Below are positions 26,314 to 33,550 of a stretch of DNA of 64,000 nucleotides, in pieces (positions within the stretch are counted from its first letter, which is position 1; every line of letters starts with the position of its first letter). Both the position numbers and the translations under genes were made by a program. The notes below the pieces were generated by a model. That model worked only from the letters and a program-made list of their open reading frames with translations, ran no database searches and was not told the DNA's origin. Source of the DNA: Qipengyuania qiaonensis (GTDB taxonomy: Bacteria > Pseudomonadota > Alphaproteobacteria > Sphingomonadales > Sphingomonadaceae); NCBI RefSeq assembly GCF_019711515.1, contig NZ_JAIGNO010000004.1:124001-188000 (forward strand). The letters are read 5' to 3'.

Positions 26314-26786
26314 TCGATGACGGAAATATGTGCGATCGTAACTTCGTGGCTTACCTGCCTGATCGCTTTGCGAAGGTGAGCCAGAGTTCGATTGCGGAAC
26401 TGGCGCAAGAACCGCTCGGACGTCCGTGTTCACTTAGGTCGTACGTAGTGGAGACTTCCGAAAGGGCGTGGATCACGCCAATAGACCAATTGACTTGTGA
26501 AGAGGCCAGAATGCTGGTGTCGCAAAAGCTTGGACTGGCTCATATTTGCGAGCATGTCGCCGAATTCGTCTACCTGTATCCGCGCGCTGAGGTTTCTTTC
26601 TATCGCGGCGACTTCACCTTGTGCGTGCTTAGAGCGTTTGCTGAAATCAAACGGGCGTCTCTGTTGTCCGTACAGCGCATTTGCGATGCGAATCTGGATT
26701 CTATGGTAGAGGCCCTTTCGTGGTCTCGACCGCTGCTAAAGGAGGCTGTTGAGCTCGTCGCTCATGCGAGGGAGTCGGCAAAATAG
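26310..26786 (+). CDS. CDI immunity-like (CdiI_2 type) orphan protein
   Basis: A 158-residue protein whose core fits the pattern of contact-dependent inhibition immunity proteins of the CdiI_2 type: PIDQLTCEEARMLVSQKLGLAHICEHVAEFV followed by PRAEVSFYRGDFTLCVLRAF (partly quoted). The family pattern is L-x-x-L-T-x-x-x-x-R-x-L-x-x-Q-x-x-G-L ... P-x-x-E-x-x-F-Y-x-G-D. The GTG at 26310 overlaps the regulator's TGA; an ATG at 26328 is an alternative. GC content looks clearly lower than in the neighbours, suggesting acquisition. No toxin (CdiA) or CdiB transporter is in the window, so it is an orphan here. Confidence 0.6.
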   Translation: MIDDGNMCDRNFVAYLPDRFAKVSQSSIAELAQEPLGRPCSLRSYVVETSERAWITPIDQLTCEEARMLVSQKLGLAHICEHVAEFVYLYPRAEVSFYRGDFTLCVLRAFAEIKRASLLSVQRICDANLDSMVEALSWSRPLLKEAVELVAHARESAK

Positions 26787-26822
26787 GTTGCCTCGTTGGG
26801 ACACACTTGCCATCTCCCGGAC

Positions 26823-27491
26823 ATGACCGACACCCCTGCCACGCCTCCGATGAAAGCCGGCATCGTGCCGGTCACGCCGTTGCAGCAGAACTGCTCGCTG
26901 ATCTGGTGCACGAAGACCAACAAAGGCGCTTTGATCGATCCGGGTGGCGATCTCGACAAGCTCAAGGAAGCGGTCGCCAAGACCGGGATCGAGCTTGAAA
27001 AGATCCTCATCACCCACGGCCATATCGACCATTGCGGGGAAGCCGGCGTGCTCGCCAAGGAACTCGGCCTGCCGATCGAAGGGCCGCACGAGGCCGATCG
27101 CTTTTGGATCAGCCGTCTCGACGATGACGGGCGCAAATACGGCATTAACGGCCAGGTTTTCGAGCCTGATCGCTGGCTCGACGATGGCGATACGGTGACC
27201 GTCGGCGAACTTACGCTAGAGGTGATCCACTGCCCCGGGCACACGCCTGGTCACGTCGTGTTCTTCCACCGGCCCAGCAAGTTCGCCATCGTCGGCGATG
27301 TGCTGTTCCAGGGGAGCATCGGGCGCACCGATTTTCCGATGGGCAACCATCAGGATCTGATCGATGCGATCACACAGAAGCTCTGGCCGCTGGGTGACGA
27401 TGTGACCTTCATTCCCGGCCACGGACCGACCAGCACTTTCGGCCGCGAGCGCCAGACCAACGCGTTCGTGAGCGATTACGCGCTGAGTTGA
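26823..27491 (+). CDS. MBL-fold metallo-hydrolase, glyoxalase II-like
   Basis: A 222-residue metallo-beta-lactamase fold hydrolase of the YcbL/GloB-like group. The metal ligands are in THGHIDHCGEAG (the HxHxDH motif), HCPGHTPGH, GDVLFQGSIGRTDF and FIPGHGP. It probably cleaves a thioester or ester such as an S-acylglutathione, but the substrate is not fixed. The start at 26823 (MTDTPATPPMKAGIVPVTPLQQN) is preferred to one nine codons upstream. It is monocistronic and followed by a palindromic repeat. Confidence 0.88.
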   Translation: MTDTPATPPMKAGIVPVTPLQQNCSLIWCTKTNKGALIDPGGDLDKLKEAVAKTGIELEKILITHGHIDHCGEAGVLAKELGLPIEGPHEADRFWISRLDDDGRKYGINGQVFEPDRWLDDGDTVTVGELTLEVIHCPGHTPGHVVFFHRPSKFAIVGDVLFQGSIGRTDFPMGNHQDLIDAITQKLWPLGDDVTFIPGHGPTSTFGRERQTNAFVSDYALS

Positions 27492-27498
27492 TAGTCCG

Positions 27499-27586
27499 GT
27501 CATTGCGAGGAGCCGCAGGCGACGCGGCAATCCACGGCGCAGAGCGATCAGTCCGCTTCAAGCTATGGATTATCGCTCGCAATGAT
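27499..27586. repeat. Dispersed palindromic repeat, copy 2 (88 bp)
   Basis: The outer arms GTCATTGCGAGGAGC and GCTCGCAATGA match copy 1 almost exactly, as does GACGCGGCAATCCA on the left side. The right inner arm has changed (TGGATTATCGCT). It lies between the convergent MBL and MAPEG genes, ending 15 bases from the latter's stop. Confidence 0.88.
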
Positions 27587-27600
27587 CCGGAACAGCGGCG

Positions 27601-27999
27601 CTACATCACCCGTAGGACTACCAGTACCGCAACTATGGCGAGGCCGAGTTGCGTCAGCATGGTGATGATGACGCCGATGGAGCGTCCCTGGGCCAGCGCC
27701 CCGCCATCCATGCCGAAGCCATGCGCCACGCGCCCGAGCATGTAGACCGCGACGACCCAGGCCAGCCACACGCCCCCCTTGGCGGCCAGTTCGATGGCCG
27801 CGACCAGCACCAGCACGAAAGCGGTGTTCTCGACGAAGTTGAGCTGCGCGCGCATGCGGGCGGTCAGCGGGCCGCCCGCATCGTCGCCGATGGAGATCTT
27901 CTGTGCCATGCGCATCTGCCCGACACGGATGCCCAGCCATATATTGATGATTGCCGCTGCGGCGGCAGCGGTAAGCGTGACCGGCAGGATAATGCCCAT
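27601..27999 (-). CDS. MAPEG family membrane protein
   Basis: A 132-residue integral membrane protein of the MAPEG superfamily, which includes glutathione-dependent detoxifying enzymes. Four hydrophobic stretches alternate with the charged loop RVGQMRMAQKISIGDDAGGPLTARMRAQLNFVENTAFVLVLVAAIEL (partly quoted); the R-x-R-A-x-x-N-x-x-E/F-V motif in it is the family hallmark. An AGGGAGGACGAG site precedes the ATG. The substrate is unknown. It lies divergently from the rpmF operon. Confidence 0.85.
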   Translation of the reverse strand: MGIILPVTLTAAAAAAIINIWLGIRVGQMRMAQKISIGDDAGGPLTARMRAQLNFVENTAFVLVLVAAIELAAKGGVWLAWVVAVYMLGRVAHGFGMDGGALAQGRSIGVIITMLTQLGLAIVAVLVVLRVM

Positions 28000-28093
28000 A
28001 CTCGTCCTCCCTTGCGATCGCCCCTGCGGCGACCCATCTGACTGCTAGGGAGATGCCTCGGGCCGTGCAATGCCGTGGGGCCGTACAGACGGG

Positions 28094-28121
28094 TTGCATC
28101 CCCCGCGAAATTCGCTATAGC
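28094..28121 (+). promoter_or_regulatory. Candidate sigma-70-type promoter of the rpmF operon
   Basis: TTGCAT (28094-28099) and TATAGC (28116-28121) are separated by 16 bases, about 120 bases before the rpmF ATG. TATAGCGCG-type -10 regions are common in this bacterial group. The rest of the 240-base gap has no gene. The call is by eye only. Confidence 0.4.
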
Positions 28122-28239
28122 GCGCGCCTTCACCGCCACGGTCGGGATATTCGGGTTCGCGCGCTCTTGTGCGGTGCCGGACCTTCCCCTAGGGCGGCCA
28201 CCGAAATTGATTGTAATTGTTTGAGGAACAGGTGCCGCC

Positions 28240-28419
28240 ATGGCCGTCCCCAAGAGGAAAGTATCGCCCCACCGTCGCGGCAACCGCCGTGCGCATGATT
28301 CGCTCAAGGTCGAAGCTCATCACGAGTGCTCGAACTGCGGCGAACTCAAGCGGCCGCACAATCTGTGCCCGCATTGCGGCTATTATAACGGTCGCGAAAT
28401 CATCGCCGTCGGTCTCTAA
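28240..28419 (+). CDS. rpmF: 50S ribosomal protein L32
   Basis: A 59-residue L32 protein, [20 protein letters not shown] at the start and a zinc-ribbon pair CSNCGEL ... LCPHCGYY. It is a small component of the large ribosomal subunit near the peptidyl-transferase side. A GAGGA site lies about ten bases upstream of the ATG. It heads the conserved rpmF-plsX-fabH cluster linking ribosome and membrane lipid synthesis; plsX begins 27 bases after its TAA. Confidence 0.97.
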   Translation: MAVPKRKVSPHRRGNRRAHDSLKVEAHHECSNCGELKRPHNLCPHCGYYNGREIIAVGL

Positions 28420-28446
28420 GACCGTCAGCAAAGCCGGAGAATCCGC

Positions 28447-29484
28447 ATGAGCCTGCCGCGTATCGCCGTTGATGCGATGGGCGGCGATGAAGGCGTGCAG
28501 GTGATGATCGAAGGCGCCGCGCTTGCGCGCCGGCGCCATGACAAGTTCAAGTTCCTGCTGGTTGGCGACGAAGCGCGGATCAAGACTGCGCTCGAAGGCC
28601 ATCCCGGCATGGCGGGGGCGTCCGAAATCCTGCACTGCGACGATGTGGTCGGCGGCGACGAGTTGCCGAGCCGCGCCCTGCGCCGTGCGAAAACGACCAG
28701 CATGGGCCTCGCCGTCAACGCCGTGAAACAGGGCGATGCCGGGGCCGCCGTGTCCGCCGGCAATACCGGGGCCCTGATGGCGATGAGCAAGCTCTCGCTA
28801 CGCACCATGCCCGGGCTCGACCGCCCGGCGCTCGCCGCGCTGCTGCCCACGCTGACCGATGACGATGTGGTCATGCTCGATCTCGGCGCGAATCGCGAAT
28901 GCGACGCGCGCAATCTCGTCCAGTTCGCCATCATGGGCGCCGCTTACTCGCGCATCGTTACCGGTCGCGAACGCCCGCGCACGCGGTTGCTCAACATCGG
29001 CACGGAAGAAACCAAGGGTACCGAGGACATTCAGGCCGCCGCCGAAGCGCTGCGCGCCGCGACCGGACTGGCGATGGATTTCGAAGGCTATCTCGAAGCC
29101 GACAAGATCAATCGCGGCGAATGCGACGTGGTGGTGTGCGATGGCTTTTCGGGCAATATCGCGCTCAAGGCGATCGAAGGCGCGGCGCGTTTTGTTACCG
29201 ACCTCTTGCGCACAGCCTTCACCTCCAGCTTCCGCTCGAAGGTGGGCTTCCTCGTTTCGCGCCCGGCGACCGAGTTGCTGCGCCACCATCTCGACCCGAA
29301 CAATCACAACGGCGCGGTTTTCCTCGGGCTCAACGGCGTCGTCGTGAAGAGCCATGGCAGCGCCAATGCCAAGGGCGTCGCCAATGCGGTCGAGGTCGCC
29401 GCACGCCTGCTGGAAGACGATATCACCAACCGCATCAAGCGCGATCTCGCGGCAGTCGGCACCGACGGACTGGCGGCCAAGTGA
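28447..29484 (+). CDS. plsX: Phosphate acyltransferase PlsX
   Basis: A 345-residue PlsX, which converts acyl-ACP and phosphate into acyl-phosphate for the PlsY glycerol-3-phosphate acyltransferase. Family motifs are [41 protein letters not shown] and [13 protein letters not shown]. The length is normal. Its stop overlaps the GTG of fabH (GTGA), so translation is coupled. Confidence 0.97.
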   Translation: MSLPRIAVDAMGGDEGVQVMIEGAALARRRHDKFKFLLVGDEARIKTALEGHPGMAGASEILHCDDVVGGDELPSRALRRAKTTSMGLAVNAVKQGDAGAAVSAGNTGALMAMSKLSLRTMPGLDRPALAALLPTLTDDDVVMLDLGANRECDARNLVQFAIMGAAYSRIVTGRERPRTRLLNIGTEETKGTEDIQAAAEALRAATGLAMDFEGYLEADKINRGECDVVVCDGFSGNIALKAIEGAARFVTDLLRTAFTSSFRSKVGFLVSRPATELLRHHLDPNNHNGAVFLGLNGVVVKSHGSANAKGVANAVEVAARLLEDDITNRIKRDLAAVGTDGLAAK

Positions 29485-30446
29485 TCCGTGCGGTCATCAC
29501 GGGCACGGGCTCCGCGCTACCCGCGACTTGCGTCAGCAATGCCGAGATGGCCGAGCGTGTCGATACCAGCGACGAATGGATCGTCGAGCGCACCGGCATC
29601 CGCCAGCGCTATATCGCCACCCCGGAAGAAACGACGTCCAGCCTCGCGATCGAGGCTTCGCGCAAGGCGCTCGAAGCCGCTGGCGTGGAGGCCGGCGAAA
29701 TCGGCCTGATAATCCTGGCGACGGCCACGCCCGATCACACATTTCCCGCCACCGCCACGCAGGTGCAGGCTGCGCTCGGCTGCGGCGGCGGGGTCGCCTT
29801 CGACGTGCAGGCGGTGTGTTCCGGCTTCCTTTACGCGCTCGCCACCGCCGATTCGCTGCTGCGGACGGGCATGGCGACCAAGGCGCTGGTGATCGGTGCC
29901 GAAACCTTCAGCCGCATCCTCGACTGGGAAGACCGCACCACCTGCGTCCTGTTCGGCGACGGTGCGGGCGCGGTTGTGCTCGAAGCGCAGGATGTCGCCA
30001 AAAACGGGCCCGGCATCCTCGCCAGCCGTCTCCATGCCGAAGGCGCGCACAAGGACATGCTCTATGTCGATGGCGGCCCTTCGACGACAGGCACCGTCGG
30101 CAAGCTGCGGATGAAGGGGCGCGAGGTTTTCCGCCATGCCGTGGTGAACCTCGCCGATGTGCTCAAGGAAGTGCTCGAGGAAACGGGCAAGGCTGCCGCC
30201 GATATCGATTGGGTCGTGCCGCATCAGGCCAATGCCCGCATCCTCGATGCCACCGCGCGCAAGCTCGATCTGCCGCCGGAAAAGGTGGTCGTGACGGTCG
30301 ATCGGCATGCCAATACGTCGGCTGCCTCGGTCCCGCTGGCGCTGGACACGGCGGTGCAGGATGGGCGGATCCGGCCGGGCCATCTCGTCATGTTCGAAGC
30401 GATGGGCGGCGGCTTTACCTGGGGTGCCTCGCTCGTTCGTATGTGA
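29481..30446 (+). CDS. fabH: Beta-ketoacyl-ACP synthase III, GTG start
   Basis: A 321-residue FabH that condenses an acyl-CoA primer with malonyl-ACP to begin fatty acid synthesis. The triad is Cys113 in QAVCSGFLY, His248 in VPHQANARI and Asn278 in RHANTSAAS. The GTG start overlaps the plsX stop; a longer frame upstream would lie inside plsX. The usual family ends are present ([14 protein letters not shown] and [14 protein letters not shown]). ihfA follows after 121 bases. Confidence 0.97.
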   Translation: MIRAVITGTGSALPATCVSNAEMAERVDTSDEWIVERTGIRQRYIATPEETTSSLAIEASRKALEAAGVEAGEIGLIILATATPDHTFPATATQVQAALGCGGGVAFDVQAVCSGFLYALATADSLLRTGMATKALVIGAETFSRILDWEDRTTCVLFGDGAGAVVLEAQDVAKNGPGILASRLHAEGAHKDMLYVDGGPSTTGTVGKLRMKGREVFRHAVVNLADVLKEVLEETGKAAADIDWVVPHQANARILDATARKLDLPPEKVVVTVDRHANTSAASVPLALDTAVQDGRIRPGHLVMFEAMGGGFTWGASLVRM

Positions 30447-30567
30447 ACGCAGGCAGAAACGGGTCAGGCCGATTTGCCAGAATCGCGCCAACCCTCTATA
30501 TTTGCTTGGCGAAGTTGGAATTGGGGCCGCATTCTCGCTCAGGGTCGCATCTGGGGAGAAGGAAAGA

Positions 30568-30873
30568 ATGGATATGATGCGCTCCGTGGGGACGTTGACG
30601 CGGGCCGATCTGGCCGAGACCATCAACCGCAAGATGGGGCTTAGTCGCGCCGAATCGCTGGATATCGTGGAAGCGATCCTGGCGAAGATGTGCGATGCCC
30701 TGTCCGATGGCGAAAACGTGAAGATTTCGGGCTTCGGCAGCTTCGTGCTGCGCGACAAGAAGGAACGTATCGGCCGCAATCCCAAGACCGGGATCGAAGT
30801 GCCGATCACGCCGCGCCGCGTGATGACCTTCCGCGCCAGCCAGTTGCTGAAAGAGCGTATCGCGAACGGCTGA
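30568..30873 (+). CDS. ihfA: Integration host factor alpha subunit
   Basis: A 101-residue IHF alpha, which with IhfB bends DNA by about 160 degrees in recombination, replication and promoter control. The DNA-binding arm is in [25 protein letters not shown] (partly quoted), and [18 protein letters not shown] marks the N-terminus. GGGAGAAGGA precedes the ATG at 30568, with further in-frame ATGs at 30574 and 30577. It lies between fabH and a MerR gene, an arrangement conserved in alphaproteobacteria. Confidence 0.95.
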   Translation: MDMMRSVGTLTRADLAETINRKMGLSRAESLDIVEAILAKMCDALSDGENVKISGFGSFVLRDKKERIGRNPKTGIEVPITPRRVMTFRASQLLKERIANG

Positions 30874-30883
30874 GGATATCTGG

Positions 30884-31252
30884 ATGGCGAATTTCGACGA
30901 CGGCAAGGAAGACGGCGCGCTGCGCACCATCGGCGAAGTCGCGAAGGCCACCGGCATCAAGGCCCATGTCCTGCGCTATTGGGAACAGCAGTTCCCCACG
31001 CTCAAGCCGCTGACCCGCAGCGGCGGGCGGCGCTATTACCGGCCCGAAGACGTGGCACTGGTCGAACGGATCGACCGGCTGGTGAACCGCGAAGGCTACA
31101 CGCTGAAAGGCGCCAAGGCGGCGCTGAAAGGCGCGCCCGACCCGCAACCCGCGGCGCAACAGAGCGCGCCGGTTACGCACGATAGCGCGGCGGATATCCT
31201 TCCCCGTCTCAAGACCATCCGCGACGATTTGAAGGCAGCGCTGGCGGCGTAA
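30884..31252 (+). CDS. MerR-family regulator
   Basis: A 122-residue regulator. The winged helix is RTIGEVAKATGIKAHVLRYWEQQFPTLKPLTRSGGRRYYRPEDVALVERIDRLVNREGYTLKGAKAAL (residues about 14-80, partly quoted). The RYWEQQFP motif places it with the MlrA-like group usually next to ihfA. No metal-binding cysteines follow the DNA-binding part; a short tail (about 40 residues) is all that remains. It starts 10 bases after ihfA and is probably cotranscribed. Its targets are unknown. Confidence 0.9.
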   Translation: MANFDDGKEDGALRTIGEVAKATGIKAHVLRYWEQQFPTLKPLTRSGGRRYYRPEDVALVERIDRLVNREGYTLKGAKAALKGAPDPQPAAQQSAPVTHDSAADILPRLKTIRDDLKAALAA

Positions 31253-31258
31253 TTTCAT

Positions 31259-31283
31259 GTCTGCAAGCGACCCCATTGCGGAC
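31259..31283. repeat. Hairpin between convergent merR and CDF genes
   Basis: GTCTGCAA and TTGCGGAC can form an eight-pair stem (one G-T pair) around a nine-base loop. There is no T run, so it is not a classic terminator, though it lies in a convergent gap. I find no second copy in the window. Confidence 0.4.
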
Positions 31284-31320
31284 ATCCGAAGCGCCGATGA
31301 CGTCGTTCAAAACCGGACGC

Positions 31321-31926
31321 TCAGCCCGCTCGCTGGGCCCGGCGGGCGTTCGAGATGATTTCGAACGCCTCGCGCATGACGTAAAGCCCGATGGCCGCAC
31401 CAACGATAAGGTCGAAGTAGCGCGACCCGGTCGCCAATACGGCAAGACCGGAGAGGATGACCGCAGCATTTGCGACAACATCCGCCCTCGTGAATATCCA
31501 AGCCGCCCGCAGATGAACTTCATCGTTTCTTTGCCGCGAGAGAAGGCGGAGGACGATGATGTTGGCAATCAGAGCCACCGTGGCAACGGCGATCATCCCC
31601 GCACCCTCTGGCGCTCCGCCATCGAAACTGCGTCTCACGACCTCGACGAACAGTCCGAACCCGAGAACCAGCAGCGCCACTCCGCTGACCATTGCCGCAT
31701 TCGCCTTGAAGCGTGGCGACCTGCCGATGGCGATCAGCGCGAGCGCATAGACTGCGGCATCGGATAGCATGTCCAGTCCATCGGCGATCAGGCCGGTCGA
31801 ACTAAAAAGCACGCCCGTGGTCGTCTCGATGAAGCACATCACGGCATTCACGCCGAGCGCGATCCAGAGCGCGCGTTTTTGCGCATCGGTTTCGAGCGAC
31901 GGAGGAGAGCAGCCGCAATCGGTCAC
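31321..31926 (-). CDS. Cation diffusion facilitator-type transporter, short
   Basis: A 201-residue membrane protein of the CDF superfamily, proton-coupled exporters of Zn2+, Cd2+ or Co2+. Transmembrane segments carry the metal-site motifs SSTGLIADGLDMLSDAAVYA and FTRADVVANAAVI. The C-terminal cytoplasmic domain of standard CDFs is absent. The GTG at 31926 gives MTDCGCSPPSLE, a cysteine-rich start typical of the subgroup, with AAGGA upstream; a TTG at 31965 would add 13 residues. The metal is not predictable. A GACAAATTGTC palindrome at 31961-31971 may be regulatory. Confidence 0.82.
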   Translation of the reverse strand: MTDCGCSPPSLETDAQKRALWIALGVNAVMCFIETTTGVLFSSTGLIADGLDMLSDAAVYALALIAIGRSPRFKANAAMVSGVALLVLGFGLFVEVVRRSFDGGAPEGAGMIAVATVALIANIIVLRLLSRQRNDEVHLRAAWIFTRADVVANAAVILSGLAVLATGSRYFDLIVGAAIGLYVMREAFEIISNARRAQRAG

Positions 31927-32145
31927 GAAGATTTCCTTACAACCAAGGCCTGAACAACGAGACAAATTGTCATGTGTGTCATGGGTGGTCTAACAAAAAG
32001 TCCTCTCAAAGCCTCGTGTTAATCATTTCATTCAAGCTGATGCCATAGCAGACCTTCCGCTTCCCACCCAGTTGCGGTCGTTCCATCCGTCTCCCACATC
32101 GGAACACCATCGGATCATCAGGGACAAATCTCGCTGATCCCATAG

Positions 32146-33519
32146 TCACCCCGCCGGAATCAACGTCAGTTCGGTTTGCCTGCCATCCAGAAACCGCACG
32201 GTTTCGCCGTCGAACCAGGCGTCTTCCTCGCTGCGGAAATCGACCTTCTGGCCACCCCATTCGGGCACCGCGTTGTAGCTGGTCAGCTCGATCGACCAGG
32301 CGGTATTCGCGCGCACACGATACTCGCCGCGCGGATCGCCGTTCTGGTTGTCCCAGAAACCGATGGGCGTGCCGGCACCGTGTCCATGCAGCCCGATGGG
32401 GTGCGAATAGATCGACGGGTCGAGCCCATCTGCAATGGCCGCCGCGCGGGCGCGGGCGAGGATTTCGTTGCCCGACAGGCCCGTTGCGAAGGCTTGCAGC
32501 AGGTGATCCTGCACCCGGTTGGTCGCGGCCAGTCCTGCCCGCAACCCCCCGGGAGCCTCCGTCTCGCCAGGCTTCAGGACATAGGCCAGATGCTGCGTAT
32601 CCGTGTTGAGCCGCAGATAGGTTATGCCGAAATCGGTCCATAGCAGGTCGCCCGGCTGGATGACCGTTTTGCCCTCGAGCATTCCCTCAGCGCCGGCGCG
32701 CTGGATGCCGATTGAGGGATGGAACCATGGCGTCAGCCCCAGCGAGGCCAACTGGTCGCGATACCACCACTGCACGTCTTCGGCGGTCGTCTCGCCCGGC
32801 GTGATGACCTCGCGCGAGAAGGCGCGGGCGATCAGCGAATGCGCGATGCGGACGATACCGGGATAGATGGCGATCTCTTCCGGAGTGCGGCTTTCCAGCC
32901 AGCGTATGGCGAGGTCTTCGCCGGAAACGATCCGTTCGCGATAGCTCTCCGGCAGCGCGGCGTTCATCAGCCGATACTGGCTCAGCGTCATGCCGTCGCC
33001 GAAGGCGCTGAGGTCGGAGAAATTGATGGCTATCTTCTGCGGATCGCGCGCGGCGACGATATCCGCGACCGCCTGCCACTGGTCGGGCTGCTCGTCCGGG
33101 TTCCAGGCTGGTTCGAACAGGCCGCCCATGCCGTAGCGGCTGACGGTGAGCCGCTCGACCGGCCGCCCTTCGCCGGGGTCGTGGAAGATCAGGATCGTGC
33201 GCCGGCGCGCGCTCATGCTCTCAGCATCGAGCATGGTGGCGATGACCGGCTCCTCGAAATACTCACGCGCCATCAGCACCCACATATCGATGCCCTGCTC
33301 GCGCATGATCTGCGGGATGACGGTTTCGAGGCGCTCGGCGAGGATGCGGTCGATCACCTCCGCACGCTCGCGCATCGGCAGCAGGCGCGGCATTTCGGGC
33401 TGGGCCTGCTCGGCGTCGCTCATGGCGATGATCGGCGGCGCGGTGGTTTGCGCCAGAGCGGATGGCGCGGCAAATGCGGCACAGAGCAGCGCGGCGGCGG
33501 TCGACAGGCGCAGGGTCAT
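32146..33519 (-). CDS. Exported M24-family Xaa-Pro-type metallopeptidase
   Basis: A 457-residue protein with a signal peptide (MTLRLSTAAALLCAAFAAPSA, then LAQ) and a C-terminal M24 'pita-bread' domain (about 220-440). Motifs include LLWTDFGITYLRLNTDTQH, SHPIGLHGHG and WSIELTSYNAVPEWG. The metal ligand set Asp, Asp, His, Glu, Glu is recognisable only in part; the second aspartate and last glutamate positions should be checked. I take the ATG at 33519 with a GGAG ten bases upstream instead of a TTG at 33528. It lies 31 bases after smc on the same strand. The substrate is probably proline-containing peptides. Confidence 0.85.
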   Translation of the reverse strand: MTLRLSTAAALLCAAFAAPSALAQTTAPPIIAMSDAEQAQPEMPRLLPMRERAEVIDRILAERLETVIPQIMREQGIDMWVLMAREYFEEPVIATMLDAESMSARRRTILIFHDPGEGRPVERLTVSRYGMGGLFEPAWNPDEQPDQWQAVADIVAARDPQKIAINFSDLSAFGDGMTLSQYRLMNAALPESYRERIVSGEDLAIRWLESRTPEEIAIYPGIVRIAHSLIARAFSREVITPGETTAEDVQWWYRDQLASLGLTPWFHPSIGIQRAGAEGMLEGKTVIQPGDLLWTDFGITYLRLNTDTQHLAYVLKPGETEAPGGLRAGLAATNRVQDHLLQAFATGLSGNEILARARAAAIADGLDPSIYSHPIGLHGHGAGTPIGFWDNQNGDPRGEYRVRANTAWSIELTSYNAVPEWGGQKVDFRSEEDAWFDGETVRFLDGRQTELTLIPAG

Positions 33520-33550
33520 TTCCGGCAATCTCCGATGGGTGTGCGGCAGA

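Noticed and set aside
27492..27600. Possible tRNA or small RNA in the gap after the MBL gene
   Set aside because: The folding is explained by the dispersed palindromic repeat; no tRNA arms or CCA-type end are seen.
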